DNA from: an uncultured Clostridia bacterium
GTDB taxonomy: Bacteria; Bacillota; Clostridia; UMGS1883
Assembly: GCA_947629005.1 (NCBI GenBank)
Contig: CANRCD010000001.1
Coordinates: 223,550-287,549, forward strand
Direction of reading: 5' to 3'
Length of the DNA stretch: 64,000 bases
Part shown: positions 8,961 through 16,797 of the stretch, piece by piece
How the letters are laid out: each line of letters starts with the position of its first letter
Numbering within the stretch: the stretch's first letter is position 1
The notes under the pieces: generated by a model
What the model was told of the DNA's origin: nothing
What the model saw: only the letters and a program-made list of their open reading frames with translations
Databases searched by the model: none
Translations under genes and position numbers: made by a program

Positions 8961-9329
8961 TCAGATTTTGCCGAGCGGCCCGAGAATATCCATCATTTTA
9001 TGATAGGTATCCATAAGCGCGGCGACCTTTTCCTTGAAGGCAGGCTCCAAATCGTCCGCCTCTGAAAGCGTCTCGATGAAATGCTTCAAGGCGTGTACGT
9101 CGGCGGTGCTGTCGGCGGCGTTGGCGTGAGTTTCCTTGCCTTGATACTCGCCGTGCTCCTTTACGTAGGACTGCTCGGCCTTGTAGATAACGTCGTCAAG
9201 CTTGCCCGCGGCGTGGAGACTTTCAATCTCCTTTTCAACGTCCTCAAGCATGGGGTTGAAGTCCTTGCCGGCCTTGGCGGCCTCGCGGAACTTTTTGAAC
9301 ACGCCCATAACTCCGTCAATAAAACTCAT
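8961..9329 (-). CDS. Uncharacterised helical protein
   Basis: I do not recognise this 122-residue protein. It is acidic and predicted to be almost all alpha-helical (MSFIDGVMGVFKKFREAAKAGKDF, then heptad-like stretches with repeated Glu/Lys/Leu), without signal peptide, membrane segment or Cys motif. The gene is real: it has an AGGAGG site and a good promoter on the minus strand. It is divergent from the xer recombinase gene, with the two promoters about 30 bases apart. Confidence 0.75.
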   Translation of the reverse strand: MSFIDGVMGVFKKFREAAKAGKDFNPMLEDVEKEIESLHAAGKLDDVIYKAEQSYVKEHGEYQGKETHANAADSTADVHALKHFIETLSEADDLEPAFKEKVAALMDTYHKMMDILGPLGKI

Positions 9330-9364
9330 AACATTTTTCCTCCTTTGTTATATTCTATATTTTT

Positions 9365-9393
9365 ATTATATCACGCCTAAGAAGCACATTCAA
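9365..9393 (-). promoter_or_regulatory. Promoter of the helical-protein gene
   Basis: On the minus strand: TTGAAT (9388-9393), 17-base spacer, TATAAT (9365-9370). Confidence 0.8.
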
Positions 9394-9422
9394 GTTTTTT
9401 TGTAGAAAATGGTGAAAATATC

Positions 9423-9451
9423 TTGACATTCGGGGAGATATGCGGTAAAAT
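9423..9451 (+). promoter_or_regulatory. Promoter of the xer-msrA unit
   Basis: TTGACA (9423-9428), 17-base spacer, TAAAAT (9446-9451). Confidence 0.85.
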
Positions 9452-9461
9452 AAATACAGGT

Positions 9462-9491
9462 AATTCAACAAAATAAAAATTTTGTTGAATT
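9462..9491 (+). repeat. 13-bp perfect inverted repeat in the xer leader
   Basis: AATTCAACAAAAT (9462-9474) and ATTTTGTTGAATT (9479-9491) are exact inverted copies with an AAAA spacer, starting 11 bases after the -10 element and so covering or just following the transcription start. It could be an operator for a dimeric repressor or an RNA hairpin in the leader; it lacks the 6-base core of a dif site. Confidence 0.8.
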
Positions 9492-9527
9492 GGGGATAGG
9501 AATTTTTGGAGGGGAGATTACGCGGCT

Positions 9528-10511
9528 ATGCCTAAAAGCGTGTTCAAAGAGGACGACTTGCCGCGCTCGGCAAAAAGCTTTTTGAGCTATATGAGCAACA
9601 TTAAGGGCAAGTCTGACAAAACCGTTCATGAATACTATTACGATTTGCGCACTTTTTTCAGATTCATGAAATGCTCGCGCGGACTTGCGGATTTTGATGA
9701 TTTTAACGAAATAGACTGCTCCGACATTGACGACGCGTTTCTGCGCGGCGTTACCCTTGACGATATGTACGAGTTCCTTACATATACGAACCGCCTGCGT
9801 GACAATAACGCCAATTCACGCGCCAGAAAGGTTTCCTGCCTTAAGAGTTATTTTAATTACCTTTCTACCAAGGCCGGCGTGCTTGAGGTCAATGTCACCA
9901 AGGAGCTCGAATCTCCCAAGCTTCCGGCACGGCTGCCCACTTATCTCACACTTGACGAAAGCAAGCGTCTGCTCGAGGCCGTTGACGGCGAATTTAAGGT
10001 ACGCGATTACTGTATTATCCTACTTTTCCTCAACTGCGGTATGCGTCTTAGCGAGTTAGTGGGCATTAATATTAACGATATTTCGGGCGATAAATTAACA
10101 GTTATTGGTAAAGGAAACAAGCAGCGCATAATATACCTTAATTCGTCCTGCGTTGAGGCAATAAACGAATATTTAAAAATTCGTCCCAAAAACAATCTTA
10201 AGGACAGGAACGCCTTGTTCCTGAGTAAGCAAAAATCCCGCATTTCCAATAACATGGTTTATAAAATGGTACAGAAAAATCTGCTGCGCGCGGGACTTGA
10301 CCCGAGCCGCTATTCGCCGCATAAGCTGCGTCACACGGCGGCTACGCTGATGTACAAGCACGGCAACGTCGATGTTCGCGCACTTCAGGAGATATTAGGC
10401 CACGAGCAGCTTTCCACAACGCAGATATATACCCACGTGGACGAGGAGGAGCTTCGCGGCGCAATTGAGCGCAATCCGCTCGCCGATTTTAAGAAGGGAG
10501 AACAGTTATGA
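9528..10511 (+). CDS. xerC: Tyrosine recombinase (XerC/XerD type)
   Basis: A 327-residue recombinase with an N-terminal SAM-like DNA-binding domain (residues about 15-130) and a C-terminal catalytic domain. The active-site set is complete: Arg in GMRLSEL near 173, Lys in GKGNKQR near 199, HKLRH near 266, His in LGHEQL near 289 and the nucleophile Tyr in TQIYTHV near 301. Size and layout fit chromosome-dimer resolution enzymes rather than phage integrases, and no prophage genes are nearby; whether it is XerC or XerD cannot be told. It overlaps msrA by 4 bases, which couples their translation. Confidence 0.9.
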   Translation: MPKSVFKEDDLPRSAKSFLSYMSNIKGKSDKTVHEYYYDLRTFFRFMKCSRGLADFDDFNEIDCSDIDDAFLRGVTLDDMYEFLTYTNRLRDNNANSRARKVSCLKSYFNYLSTKAGVLEVNVTKELESPKLPARLPTYLTLDESKRLLEAVDGEFKVRDYCIILLFLNCGMRLSELVGININDISGDKLTVIGKGNKQRIIYLNSSCVEAINEYLKIRPKNNLKDRNALFLSKQKSRISNNMVYKMVQKNLLRAGLDPSRYSPHKLRHTAATLMYKHGNVDVRALQEILGHEQLSTTQIYTHVDEEELRGAIERNPLADFKKGEQL

Positions 10512-10999
10512 AAACTATTTATCTTGCAGGGGGCTGCTTTTGGGGCGTCCAGAAGTATATGGATCAGTTTGACGGTATAATTTCAACCGAAGTAGGCTAC
10601 GCGAACGGCAATACCGCCTCCCCCACTTACGAGGACGTTAAAGCCCAGAAAAGCGGCCACGCCGAGACCGTAAAGGTGGACTATGACGAAAGCGTCATTT
10701 CCCTCGAAGACGTCTTAAAAAAATACTATATCGTTATCGACCCCACCTCCCTCAATAAGCAGGGCGGCGACGTCGGCATATCCTACCGCACCGGCATATA
10801 CTATACCGACCCCGCCGACCTCGAGGTAATAAACAAGGTCACGGACGAGGTTCGCGCAAGGAACAAAAAGCCTGTTGTCGTCGAGATTGAGGAGCTTAAA
10901 AACTACTATCCGGCCGAGGATTACCACCAGAAGTATTTGGATAAAAACCCCGGCGGCTACTGCCATATAGGCGCTTGCTTTTTCGGCGCGGGGAAATAA
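10508..10999 (+). CDS. msrA: Peptide-methionine (S)-S-oxide reductase MsrA
   Basis: A 163-residue MsrA that repairs methionine-S-sulfoxide in proteins. The catalytic motif GGCFWG is at residues 8-13 and the protein ends with NPGGYCHIGACFFGAGK, which supplies two possible resolving Cys (near residues 152 and 157). There is no MsrB fusion. The ATG overlaps the recombinase stop (ATGA). A second methionine-sulfoxide enzyme is at 15785-16249. Confidence 0.97.
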   Translation: MKTIYLAGGCFWGVQKYMDQFDGIISTEVGYANGNTASPTYEDVKAQKSGHAETVKVDYDESVISLEDVLKKYYIVIDPTSLNKQGGDVGISYRTGIYYTDPADLEVINKVTDEVRARNKKPVVVEIEELKNYYPAEDYHQKYLDKNPGGYCHIGACFFGAGK

Positions 11000-11055
11000 A
11001 AATTGCAGGCTTCTGTAGCTTGGAGGTACGGGGCCGGCCGAAAAAATCGCGCAGA

Positions 11056-11149
11056 ACGAACGAAAATCAGCTCGCGCAGGCTGCTTTAGCAGCCGAGCAA
11101 GCACTCCCGACGGCGTACATAAGTACGCCGAGTGGTGATTTTCGTTCGT
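11056..11149. repeat. Nested palindromic element (three-way-junction shape)
   Basis: Outer arms ACGAACGAAAATCA (11056-11069) and TGATTTTCGTTCGT (11136-11149) are perfect 14-base inverted repeats. Inside lie two more hairpins: GGCTGC/GCAGCC (11079-11094) and CGGCGTAC/GTACGCCG (11111-11130), the latter extended by CACTC/GAGTG. It lies in the 300-base gap between msrA and the convergent anti-sigma gene. No ORF explains it. It may be a dispersed palindromic repeat or an RNA. Confidence 0.75.
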
Positions 11150-11171
11150 AGTTCGAGGGCTTAAAATAACG

Positions 11172-11197
11172 AAAATCCGCTCATTTGAGCGGATTTT
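11172..11197 (+). terminator. Terminator downstream of msrA
   Basis: AAAATCCGCTC / GAGCGGATTTT hairpin with T-rich end; symmetrical, so it may also serve the convergent minus-strand operon. The remaining bases to 11303 show nothing recognisable. Confidence 0.75.
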
Positions 11198-11303
11198 CTA
11201 CATTAACTTATCGCTTTTTACTAAACACATAATGCTCAAAGCGGCTTTAAATCAATACATTCAGCCCTTGAACGGTCTGCGCTATTTTTTTACGGCCCCT
11301 TTG

Positions 11304-12314
11304 TTATAAAGTAATGGTTACGCCGTGTACTGTAACGCTCACAAGGTCGTCCACGTCATGTATTTCGTCAAAGCGACGGCCTACGGAGGTAATACCACCG
11401 CTTCTCTCGTCTTGAAAGCTTGAAAAGCTGAAGTTGCTTTTTTCGGCCTTGCCGCCCGAAATACTCTGCCTTATCTCGCTGCCGTCGCTGAATGTGTACA
11501 CCGGCTCTACCGCAGACATAACGTCGTCGCCCTCGAATTTCAGCCAAACCGACAGGGGCGAAACCTCGACCTCGGTCAGCGTCGCGCTCCTGCCGTATGC
11601 CTCGGGGAAGTCGATTTTTACGTTGGGGTGAACGATTTTCGTGGAAACGCTGTAATCAAAGGCCCAGTCCATCTTAACCTCGCCTTCCCATACCGGAACG
11701 AACCAACAGTCGGTTTTGTCGTCGTTCCAAGCGTAATACCCAAAGTTTTTAAGCTTGAACGTCAGCTCGCCGCTCTTAAGCTTATCTCTGCCCGAAATTT
11801 CGTCCATAAAGATGGCCTTGTTTTCGTCGTGCGACAGCATATTGCACCCCTCTACAACCGTTCCTAAGGTCGAGCTGTCGCAATCGTAATCGGCGTTAAG
11901 CGAATAATGCTCGAAATTCATTTCGTCCGTTATTTCCGTCCCTTCGGGATATTCGGCCTCGAACAGCACATAAAGGGCGTGGCTGTCGGTCACGGTTTGC
12001 AGTACGTTAAACGTCCAGCCGCCGTCCGACGCGCTGACCTGCGGGAAGCCGGACGCGCCGGTCATTTCCTGTTCCTGCTCGGGCGTTGCGCCGATAAATT
12101 CCAAAAACCTTTCGTTCCACCTAAAGGCCGCGCCGAGGGCCGTCAGCCCAAGCGCGACTATTACCGCCGCGGCGACGACCGCGGCTCCTATGCCTTTCAC
12201 GCTGACCTTCATTTCCGTATTCTCCTCTCTTAAATCCGCCTCGGGAGACGCCGTGTTTTCGCGCATGATTTCTCCGTGCAGCTTCATTCTGTTTTCAAAA
12301 TCATGAAGATTCAT
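11304..12314 (-). CDS. Anti-sigma factor-like membrane protein (DUF4179 type)
   Basis: A 336-residue single-pass protein: a 40-residue cytoplasmic head, a membrane segment around residues 41-65 (IGAAVVAAAVIVALGLTALG), then a large beta-rich extracellular part. This layout and its position, overlapping the stop of an ECF sigma gene by 4 bases, mark it as the cognate regulator. It lacks the HxxxCxxC zinc motif of ZAS anti-sigma factors and resembles DUF4179/RsiV-like partners. The extracellular part probably senses an envelope signal; the signal is unknown. Confidence 0.78.
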   Translation of the reverse strand: MNLHDFENRMKLHGEIMRENTASPEADLREENTEMKVSVKGIGAAVVAAAVIVALGLTALGAAFRWNERFLEFIGATPEQEQEMTGASGFPQVSASDGGWTFNVLQTVTDSHALYVLFEAEYPEGTEITDEMNFEHYSLNADYDCDSSTLGTVVEGCNMLSHDENKAIFMDEISGRDKLKSGELTFKLKNFGYYAWNDDKTDCWFVPVWEGEVKMDWAFDYSVSTKIVHPNVKIDFPEAYGRSATLTEVEVSPLSVWLKFEGDDVMSAVEPVYTFSDGSEIRQSISGGKAEKSNFSFSSFQDERSGGITSVGRRFDEIHDVDDLVSVTVHGVTITL

Positions 12315-12784
12315 TCGTCCGCATCTCCTTCCAACATCTGCTTAAGCTTTTCCAAAGCCCTTTTCGTTCTGAATTTTACGGTAGATACAGGCTGACGCAG
12401 CGAGCGCGCCGCCTCCTCGTATGTGAGACCGCCGTAAAACCGCAGCGTTATGTATTTGGCCTCGCCGCTATCCATTCGGCAAAGGCAGTCCACAATCTCA
12501 ATTTCCTCGTCGGGTATGCGCGAAAACGCCCCAATTTTGTCGGAAAGCTCGGGCGCGGCGCGCCTAGATCTCAGCGCGGCCTTACACTTATTTATGAGTA
12601 TCCGCGTCAGCCATGTTTTGAAATACTCGGGATTTTTTAACCCCGACAGTCCCTTTAGCGCGGCCAGCGCCGCCTCCTGAACCGCGTCCTTCGCGTCCTC
12701 GGCGTTGTGCATATACCCGACCGCAATGAGGAAGAGCGACCTTTCGGCTTCCCTAAAGCCGGCCTCAAAGTCAGATTTTTCCAT
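12311..12784 (-). CDS. ECF RNA polymerase sigma factor (first)
   Basis: A 157-residue sigma-70 family member with region 2 (GYMHNAEDAKDAVQEAALAA-like, residues about 18-45) and region 4 with a helix-turn-helix (LTYEEAARSLRQPVSTVKFR, about 122-142). There is no region 1 or 3, so it is ECF class. RBS AGGAGGT precedes the ATG. The gene upstream on the minus strand is separated by a terminator, and the promoter at 12832-12865 has an ECF-type -10, which suggests autoregulation. Confidence 0.92.
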   Translation of the reverse strand: MEKSDFEAGFREAERSLFLIAVGYMHNAEDAKDAVQEAALAALKGLSGLKNPEYFKTWLTRILINKCKAALRSRRAAPELSDKIGAFSRIPDEEIEIVDCLCRMDSGEAKYITLRFYGGLTYEEAARSLRQPVSTVKFRTKRALEKLKQMLEGDADE

Positions 12785-12831
12785 TGGTCTCCCCTACCTC
12801 CTTTCGGTTTGTTTCGTAAAAGCCTTTACAC

Positions 12832-12865
12832 TTATTAGACGCCTGAAAAAAGAAAAAAGCCAACC
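12832..12865 (-). promoter_or_regulatory. Candidate ECF-type promoter of the first sigma operon
   Basis: On the minus strand: GGTTGGC (12859-12865), T-rich 17-base spacer, CGTCTAATAA (12832-12841). The -10 matches that of the second ECF group in this window, the -35 differs. Confidence 0.6.
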
Positions 12866-12872
12866 TAAAATA

Positions 12873-12898
12873 AAAATTTTGCCCCGCCGAAGCGGGGC
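12873..12898 (-). terminator. Terminator of the arabinofuranosidase gene
   Basis: GCCCCG/CGGGGC stem (12881-12898), followed on the minus strand by AAAATTTTT. Confidence 0.85.
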
Positions 12899-12905
12899 AG
12901 TTCAT

Positions 12906-14405
12906 TTATTTCACAGTTATTTCCATGACGGAGCAGGGCGGAATATCAAAGCGCAGGCTCTCGCCGTCGAGCCTGAAAGCGTCGAAGGGCTTAATTTTGA
13001 CAAGTTCGGGCTCATCGAAGGTATTGTGGTCGTTGGCCCTCGCGCTCGCAAGAATGCGTCCCGTGACGGCCTCTCCACTCTTTCCGACAAACGAACAGTC
13101 AACGGGATAAGTTTCCGTTAGGCTGGCGTTGGATATTGTGACGGTGATAACGCCGTCCTTTTCGGAGGCCGAGGCGCTAAGGTTGGGGCAGGTAATTTCA
13201 GGAGCGAAGGGGTGCTCGCCCATGCGTGCGCGGCCAATTTCCTCGGTTTCGAGCCAGCTATCGAGAAGAACCGCGTCCTGATGGGCCTTATAAAGGTCGA
13301 AAACATGGTACGTGGGCGTAAGGAGCATTTTGTCGCCCTCGGTCAGAATAACGGACTGAATGACGTTCACTATCTGCGCAAGGTTCGCCATGACAACACG
13401 GTCGGCATGGGAGTTAAAAATGTTCAGCGTATAAGCGGCCACAATGGCGTCGCGCATAGTGTTCTGCTGATAAAGGAAGCCGGGGTTCGTGCCGGGCTCA
13501 CAAGTGTACCACGCACCCCACTCATCAATGACAAGGCCTACGCGGTGCATTGGGTCATAGCGGTCCATTATGCCGAGGTGGTTTTTGATGAGAGTATCCA
13601 TGTAAACGGCTTTGGCAATAGTAATGTAGTACTCTTTGTCGTCGAAGTCTATCGAGGGGCCTTTTTCCGCCCAGCCGCGGGGATGAACATAATAGTGAAG
13701 CGAAATGGCGTTCGTATGGCGGCCGGCGGCGCGCATAACGGCCTCGGTCCAGTGGTAATCGTCCACATTGGGGCCGCAGGCAATTTTATACACCCTGTTT
13801 TCGCCGTAGTTACGCACATAGGTCGCAAAGCGGCGGTATAGGTCGGCATAGTATTCGGGACGCATATTGCCGCCGCAGCCCCAGTTTTCATTGCCGACGC
13901 CGAAGTACTTCACCTTCCACGGCTCCTTATGGCCGTTTTCCTCGCGGAGCTTAGCCATTGGCGAAAGGCCGTCGAAGGTCATATACTCCATCCATTCGCT
14001 CATTTCACGCACGCTGCCGCTGCCGACGTTGCCGTTGATATAGGGCTCGCAGCCGAGCTGGCGGCATAGCTCCATAAATTCGTGCGTACCGAAGGAGTTG
14101 TCCTCAACAACGCCGCCCCAATGGGTGTTTATCATTTTTTTGCGGCTTTCCTTGGGGCCTATGCCGTCCTTCCAATGGTATTCATCGGCAAAGCAGCCGC
14201 CGGGCCAGCGAAGCACGGGGATCTTTATGGCCTTAAGCGCCTCCACAACATCGGTACGCATACCGTTCACGTTAGGAATATCGCTGTTTTCACCTACGTA
14301 CAGTCCGCCGTAAATGCAGCGCCCAAGGTGCTCGGAAAAGTGACCGTAGATATTTTTGTTAATGGTAGCTTTTTTGTTATATGTATTTATAAGGAGCTTA
14401 CTCAT
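12906..14405 (-). CDS. abfA: GH51 alpha-L-arabinofuranosidase
   Basis: A 499-residue glycosidase that removes arabinofuranosyl side chains from arabinan, arabinoxylan or their oligomers. Two family markers are visible: GNENWGCGG near residue 168 with the acid/base Glu, and IDEWGAWY near residue 290 with the nucleophile Glu; the start [21 protein letters not shown] is typical GH51. No signal peptide, so it acts on imported oligosaccharides in the cytoplasm. ATG 14405 is chosen for the GAGGTGAT site; five codons upstream lies another in-frame ATG. It has its own promoter and terminator. It fits functionally with the secreted GH43-like protein at 20217. Confidence 0.94.
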   Translation of the reverse strand: MSKLLINTYNKKATINKNIYGHFSEHLGRCIYGGLYVGENSDIPNVNGMRTDVVEALKAIKIPVLRWPGGCFADEYHWKDGIGPKESRKKMINTHWGGVVEDNSFGTHEFMELCRQLGCEPYINGNVGSGSVREMSEWMEYMTFDGLSPMAKLREENGHKEPWKVKYFGVGNENWGCGGNMRPEYYADLYRRFATYVRNYGENRVYKIACGPNVDDYHWTEAVMRAAGRHTNAISLHYYVHPRGWAEKGPSIDFDDKEYYITIAKAVYMDTLIKNHLGIMDRYDPMHRVGLVIDEWGAWYTCEPGTNPGFLYQQNTMRDAIVAAYTLNIFNSHADRVVMANLAQIVNVIQSVILTEGDKMLLTPTYHVFDLYKAHQDAVLLDSWLETEEIGRARMGEHPFAPEITCPNLSASASEKDGVITVTISNASLTETYPVDCSFVGKSGEAVTGRILASARANDHNTFDEPELVKIKPFDAFRLDGESLRFDIPPCSVMEITVK

Positions 14406-14422
14406 ATTATCACCTCGCACTA

Positions 14423-14451
14423 ATTATACTATAACGGTTTAAAAAAGTAAA
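14423..14451 (-). promoter_or_regulatory. Promoter of abfA
   Basis: Minus strand: TTTACT (14446-14451), 17-base spacer, TATAAT (14423-14428). Confidence 0.65.
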
Positions 14452-14483
14452 TAGGTTTTTATGATATTTTTTCATAATAAAAA

Positions 14484-14499
14484 GAGGGCTTTCGCCCTC
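14484..14499 (-). terminator. Terminator of the recombinase cluster
   Basis: GAGGGC (14484-14489) and GCCCTC (14494-14499) with a TTTC loop; T-run on the minus strand side. Confidence 0.8.
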
Positions 14500-14505
14500 C
14501 TTTTA

Positions 14506-14910
14506 TTATTTGTCGTTACAGCCGCAGCCGGAATCACCGTCAGAAAAGGCATCCTGCTGAGGCGGGAAGAATTCATCAATGGGGAAGCTGATCTTTTCGA
14601 AAAGATCACAGGGATCGTCGGGAGTCGCCGCGGCAACACATTCCTTTTCGGGAATGCAGAAGTCGTAAGCGGGAATAAGAAGCTGAACATTACGTTCAAG
14701 CTTGATGATAGAGAACAAGCCGAGAGAAACGTAAATCCTGCGCTGTTGGTCGCGGCCGCATATAAAGCGGTCGTCAAACACACGGCGCACGCAGTCGGGA
14801 ATGTTGCCGAGGTCAACGGCGTCATCGTCGTTGTACTTGCAGCAGCCCTCGCCAAGCTCGGATATCTTTGTGCCGAGGCATATAGGGTCAACGACTTCTG
14901 CCGCTGACAC
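14506..14910 (-). CDS. Uncharacterised Cys-containing clostridial protein
   Basis: I do not recognise this product with certainty. It has about 134 residues, begins near VVDPICLGTKISELG, has a beta-rich middle (RIYVSLGLFSIIKLERNVQLLI), a PAYDFCIPEKEC motif and a tail GDSGCGCNDK with closely spaced Cys. Cys-rich small beta proteins of this kind in Clostridia are often spore-coat or exosporium components, but that is inference. GTG 14910, inside the end of the recombinase gene, is the most likely start; a TTG at 14940 is possible. It is the last gene of the cluster. Confidence 0.6.
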   Translation of the reverse strand: MSAAEVVDPICLGTKISELGEGCCKYNDDDAVDLGNIPDCVRRVFDDRFICGRDQQRRIYVSLGLFSIIKLERNVQLLIPAYDFCIPEKECVAAATPDDPCDLFEKISFPIDEFFPPQQDAFSDGDSGCGCNDK

Positions 14911-15736
14911 GGCTTTTAAGGATCTCCCCGGCGAGGGCAAAATCTTCGTCGCTGATTATTCTTAGCTCCGGACGGCTATGACAAAACCACTCCTCCCTCG
15001 GAAGCTCCCTTCTTTTGCCTGTCAGAAAGTCCGCCGTTGTGGTTTTATGATTTATCAGCAGTCCGATATAAATAGGGTTCCGAAGCATACGGCTAATGGT
15101 TTTCTGCGTCCACAGCCCGCCGAGCTTGCCGCTTACGCCATTTTTATTGAAAAAATCCGCTATAGCAGAACAGGAGCAGTTTTCATATATGTAAAGTTCA
15201 AAGGCTTTACATACTACTTTGGCCTCGTGTTCGTTGATTTTGAGTGTAAAGTTATCCACCTTGTCATACCCGTAAACCACTCTCGGCATCCTGCCTCGGC
15301 GGGCGGTTTCGGTTTTGCCGAAAATTATGCGCCTGCTCAGATTTTCACTTTCCTGCTGGGCGAGTGCGGCGTAAATGGTAAGTATGAATTCCGAATCGGT
15401 TGAAACGGCTGAATTGCTCCCAAGAAAGCGCACGTCTACCCCAGCCGATTTAAGCCGCCGTATTCCGCTCAAAAAATCACAGGTATTTCTCGCAAAGCGG
15501 CTTACGTCCTTGACGGCGATAAGGTCGAACTCTCCCCTCTCCCCGTCTCTTATCATTTCAAGAAAGCCCGCGCGGTTTTTCATCTGTTTTCCGCTTATTC
15601 CTTCGTCGCAGTATACCCGAACGAGCTCAAGGCCGTTTTCCTCGGCGTATTTTTTATAGAAGCAGCGCTGGTTCTCTAACGACAGCTTTTGCTCCGCTTT
15701 ATCGGTCGAAACCCTGCAATATGCCGCAAGACGCAA
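14888..15736 (-). CDS. Short serine recombinase (resolvase plus recombinase domain)
   Basis: A 282-residue serine recombinase. The catalytic N-terminal domain opens MRLAAYCRVSTDKAEQ with nucleophile Ser10, followed by YCDEGISGKQMKNRAGF and the VKDVSRFARN motif; the recombinase domain (KVVCKAFELYI to RMLRNPIYIGLLINHK) follows at about 165-235. Large serine integrases usually have 450-550 residues with a zinc ribbon and coiled coil; those are missing here, with the end overlapping the next gene. It starts with TTG 15736 behind GGAGGT. No att sites or phage genes are visible nearby. It may act on a local target such as an excisable element elsewhere. Confidence 0.88.
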   Translation of the reverse strand: MRLAAYCRVSTDKAEQKLSLENQRCFYKKYAEENGLELVRVYCDEGISGKQMKNRAGFLEMIRDGERGEFDLIAVKDVSRFARNTCDFLSGIRRLKSAGVDVRFLGSNSAVSTDSEFILTIYAALAQQESENLSRRIIFGKTETARRGRMPRVVYGYDKVDNFTLKINEHEAKVVCKAFELYIYENCSCSAIADFFNKNGVSGKLGGLWTQKTISRMLRNPIYIGLLINHKTTTADFLTGKRRELPREEWFCHSRPELRIISDEDFALAGEILKSRVSGRSR

Positions 15737-15784
15737 AAGAACGCACCTCCGTTTTAAGGTACGCTCGTTTTGGCTTTGTTATGC

Positions 15785-16249
15785 TTATTTGGCGCACGAG
15801 GCCCAAACCTCGCCTATTATCCTCGCCGCCTTCTCAAGGCCCGCTTTGTCCTCTTCGGTGAAGCGGGCTAGGCTCGGGCTGTCAATGTCAAGCACGCCGA
15901 CCACGGCTCCGCCGACGGTTATCGGAACCACTATTTCGCTCCTGCTGGCGCAGTCGCAGGCTATGTGGCCGGAAAATTCGTGAACGTCCGGCACAAGCTG
16001 AGTTTCGTTTTTTTCCGCCGCCGTACCGCACACACCGCGCCCCAGAGGGATATTTACGCAGGCTGTTTTCCCCTGAAAGGGCCCGAGATAGAGCCTGTCC
16101 CCTTCAAGCAAATAAAAACCGGCCCAATTAATACCGTCGAGGCTCTCATTTATAAGGGCGGAGGCGTTTGAAAGGTTTGTAATAAGCCTGTCATCCGCCG
16201 AAAGCAAAGACGCAAGCTGCCTGTTCATTTTTTCATACATACTGTTCAT
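15785..16249 (-). CDS. msrC: Free methionine-(R)-sulfoxide reductase (GAF domain)
   Basis: A 154-residue single GAF domain with the fRMsr signature: INWAGFYLL, LYLGPFQGKTACVNIPLGRGVCGTAA, then QLVPDVHEFSGHIACDCAS and GVLDIDSP. Conserved Cys in KTACV, GVCG and IACD are the catalytic and resolving residues of the family. It reduces free methionine-R-sulfoxide in the cytoplasm, complementing MsrA. The ATG overlaps the stop of the upstream gene (ATGA) and has GGAG in front, so the two are translationally coupled. Confidence 0.93.
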   Translation of the reverse strand: MNSMYEKMNRQLASLLSADDRLITNLSNASALINESLDGINWAGFYLLEGDRLYLGPFQGKTACVNIPLGRGVCGTAAEKNETQLVPDVHEFSGHIACDCASRSEIVVPITVGGAVVGVLDIDSPSLARFTEEDKAGLEKAARIIGEVWASCAK

Positions 16250-16719
16250 TTTTTTTGCTCCTTTGTGTCACTGACATCAACCACTGCCTTGGGCATATTC
16301 GTTTTTTGCCAAAGCTGGGGGTCAAAGCTGTCTTCCTTATACTTAGAGGAGAATATTTTCGCACTGCCCTCGCTGCCGAAAAGCACTACCTTTTTGTTGA
16401 AGGACGAAAGGCCCTCTACGGTTACGGGGCGGGAAACTCCTGTGTATACTTCAAGGGTTATTCTGAAAAAGTATGTCAGATCGACGGTGTAGTAACCGCG
16501 GTTAAAGCTGAGGGGCTCGACATTCGGGAAAACCCAGATTACCTCAGCCTTGCGGCATTTCACGTCAATCGCCCTATCCACGATTTCCTGACCGGTTTCG
16601 GTAAGGAAAACCCGCAGACATTCAATACACTCCTTGCTGCGGCAGCTGTCGTATATCTGGTCGGTCTGTATGCAGACCTTTTCGTCACAGCCAAAGGAGC
16701 TTGAAATTCTTTCCTCCAT
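16246..16719 (-). CDS. Conserved clostridial protein of unknown function
   Basis: A 157-residue soluble protein resembling a family I associate with Clostridia but cannot name. It contains CIQTDQIYDSCRSKECIECLRV near residues 16-37, a central beta stretch with FNRGYYTVDLTYFFRITLEV and FNKKVVLFGSEGSAKIF. Closely spaced Cys and beta strands make a spore-coat-like structural role plausible, as for 14506-14910, but nothing shows it directly. AGGAGG precedes the ATG and a CATACTAT element lies about 46 bases before it, similar to the -10 of sporulation sigma factors. Confidence 0.75.
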   Translation of the reverse strand: MEERISSSFGCDEKVCIQTDQIYDSCRSKECIECLRVFLTETGQEIVDRAIDVKCRKAEVIWVFPNVEPLSFNRGYYTVDLTYFFRITLEVYTGVSRPVTVEGLSSFNKKVVLFGSEGSAKIFSSKYKEDSFDPQLWQKTNMPKAVVDVSDTKEQKK

Positions 16720-16797
16720 GGAAGCATCCTCCTAAAACTATATATTATGGAACATCCACAGTACATAGTATGAAGGCTGTCGCTTTTTGCTACCGCG

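Noticed and set aside
9462-9491. dif site for Xer
   Set aside because: Arms of 13 bases with a 4-base spacer do not fit the 11-6-11 layout of dif.
10508-10999. Selenoprotein MsrA
   Set aside because: The catalytic codon is TGC (Cys) and there is no in-frame TGA.
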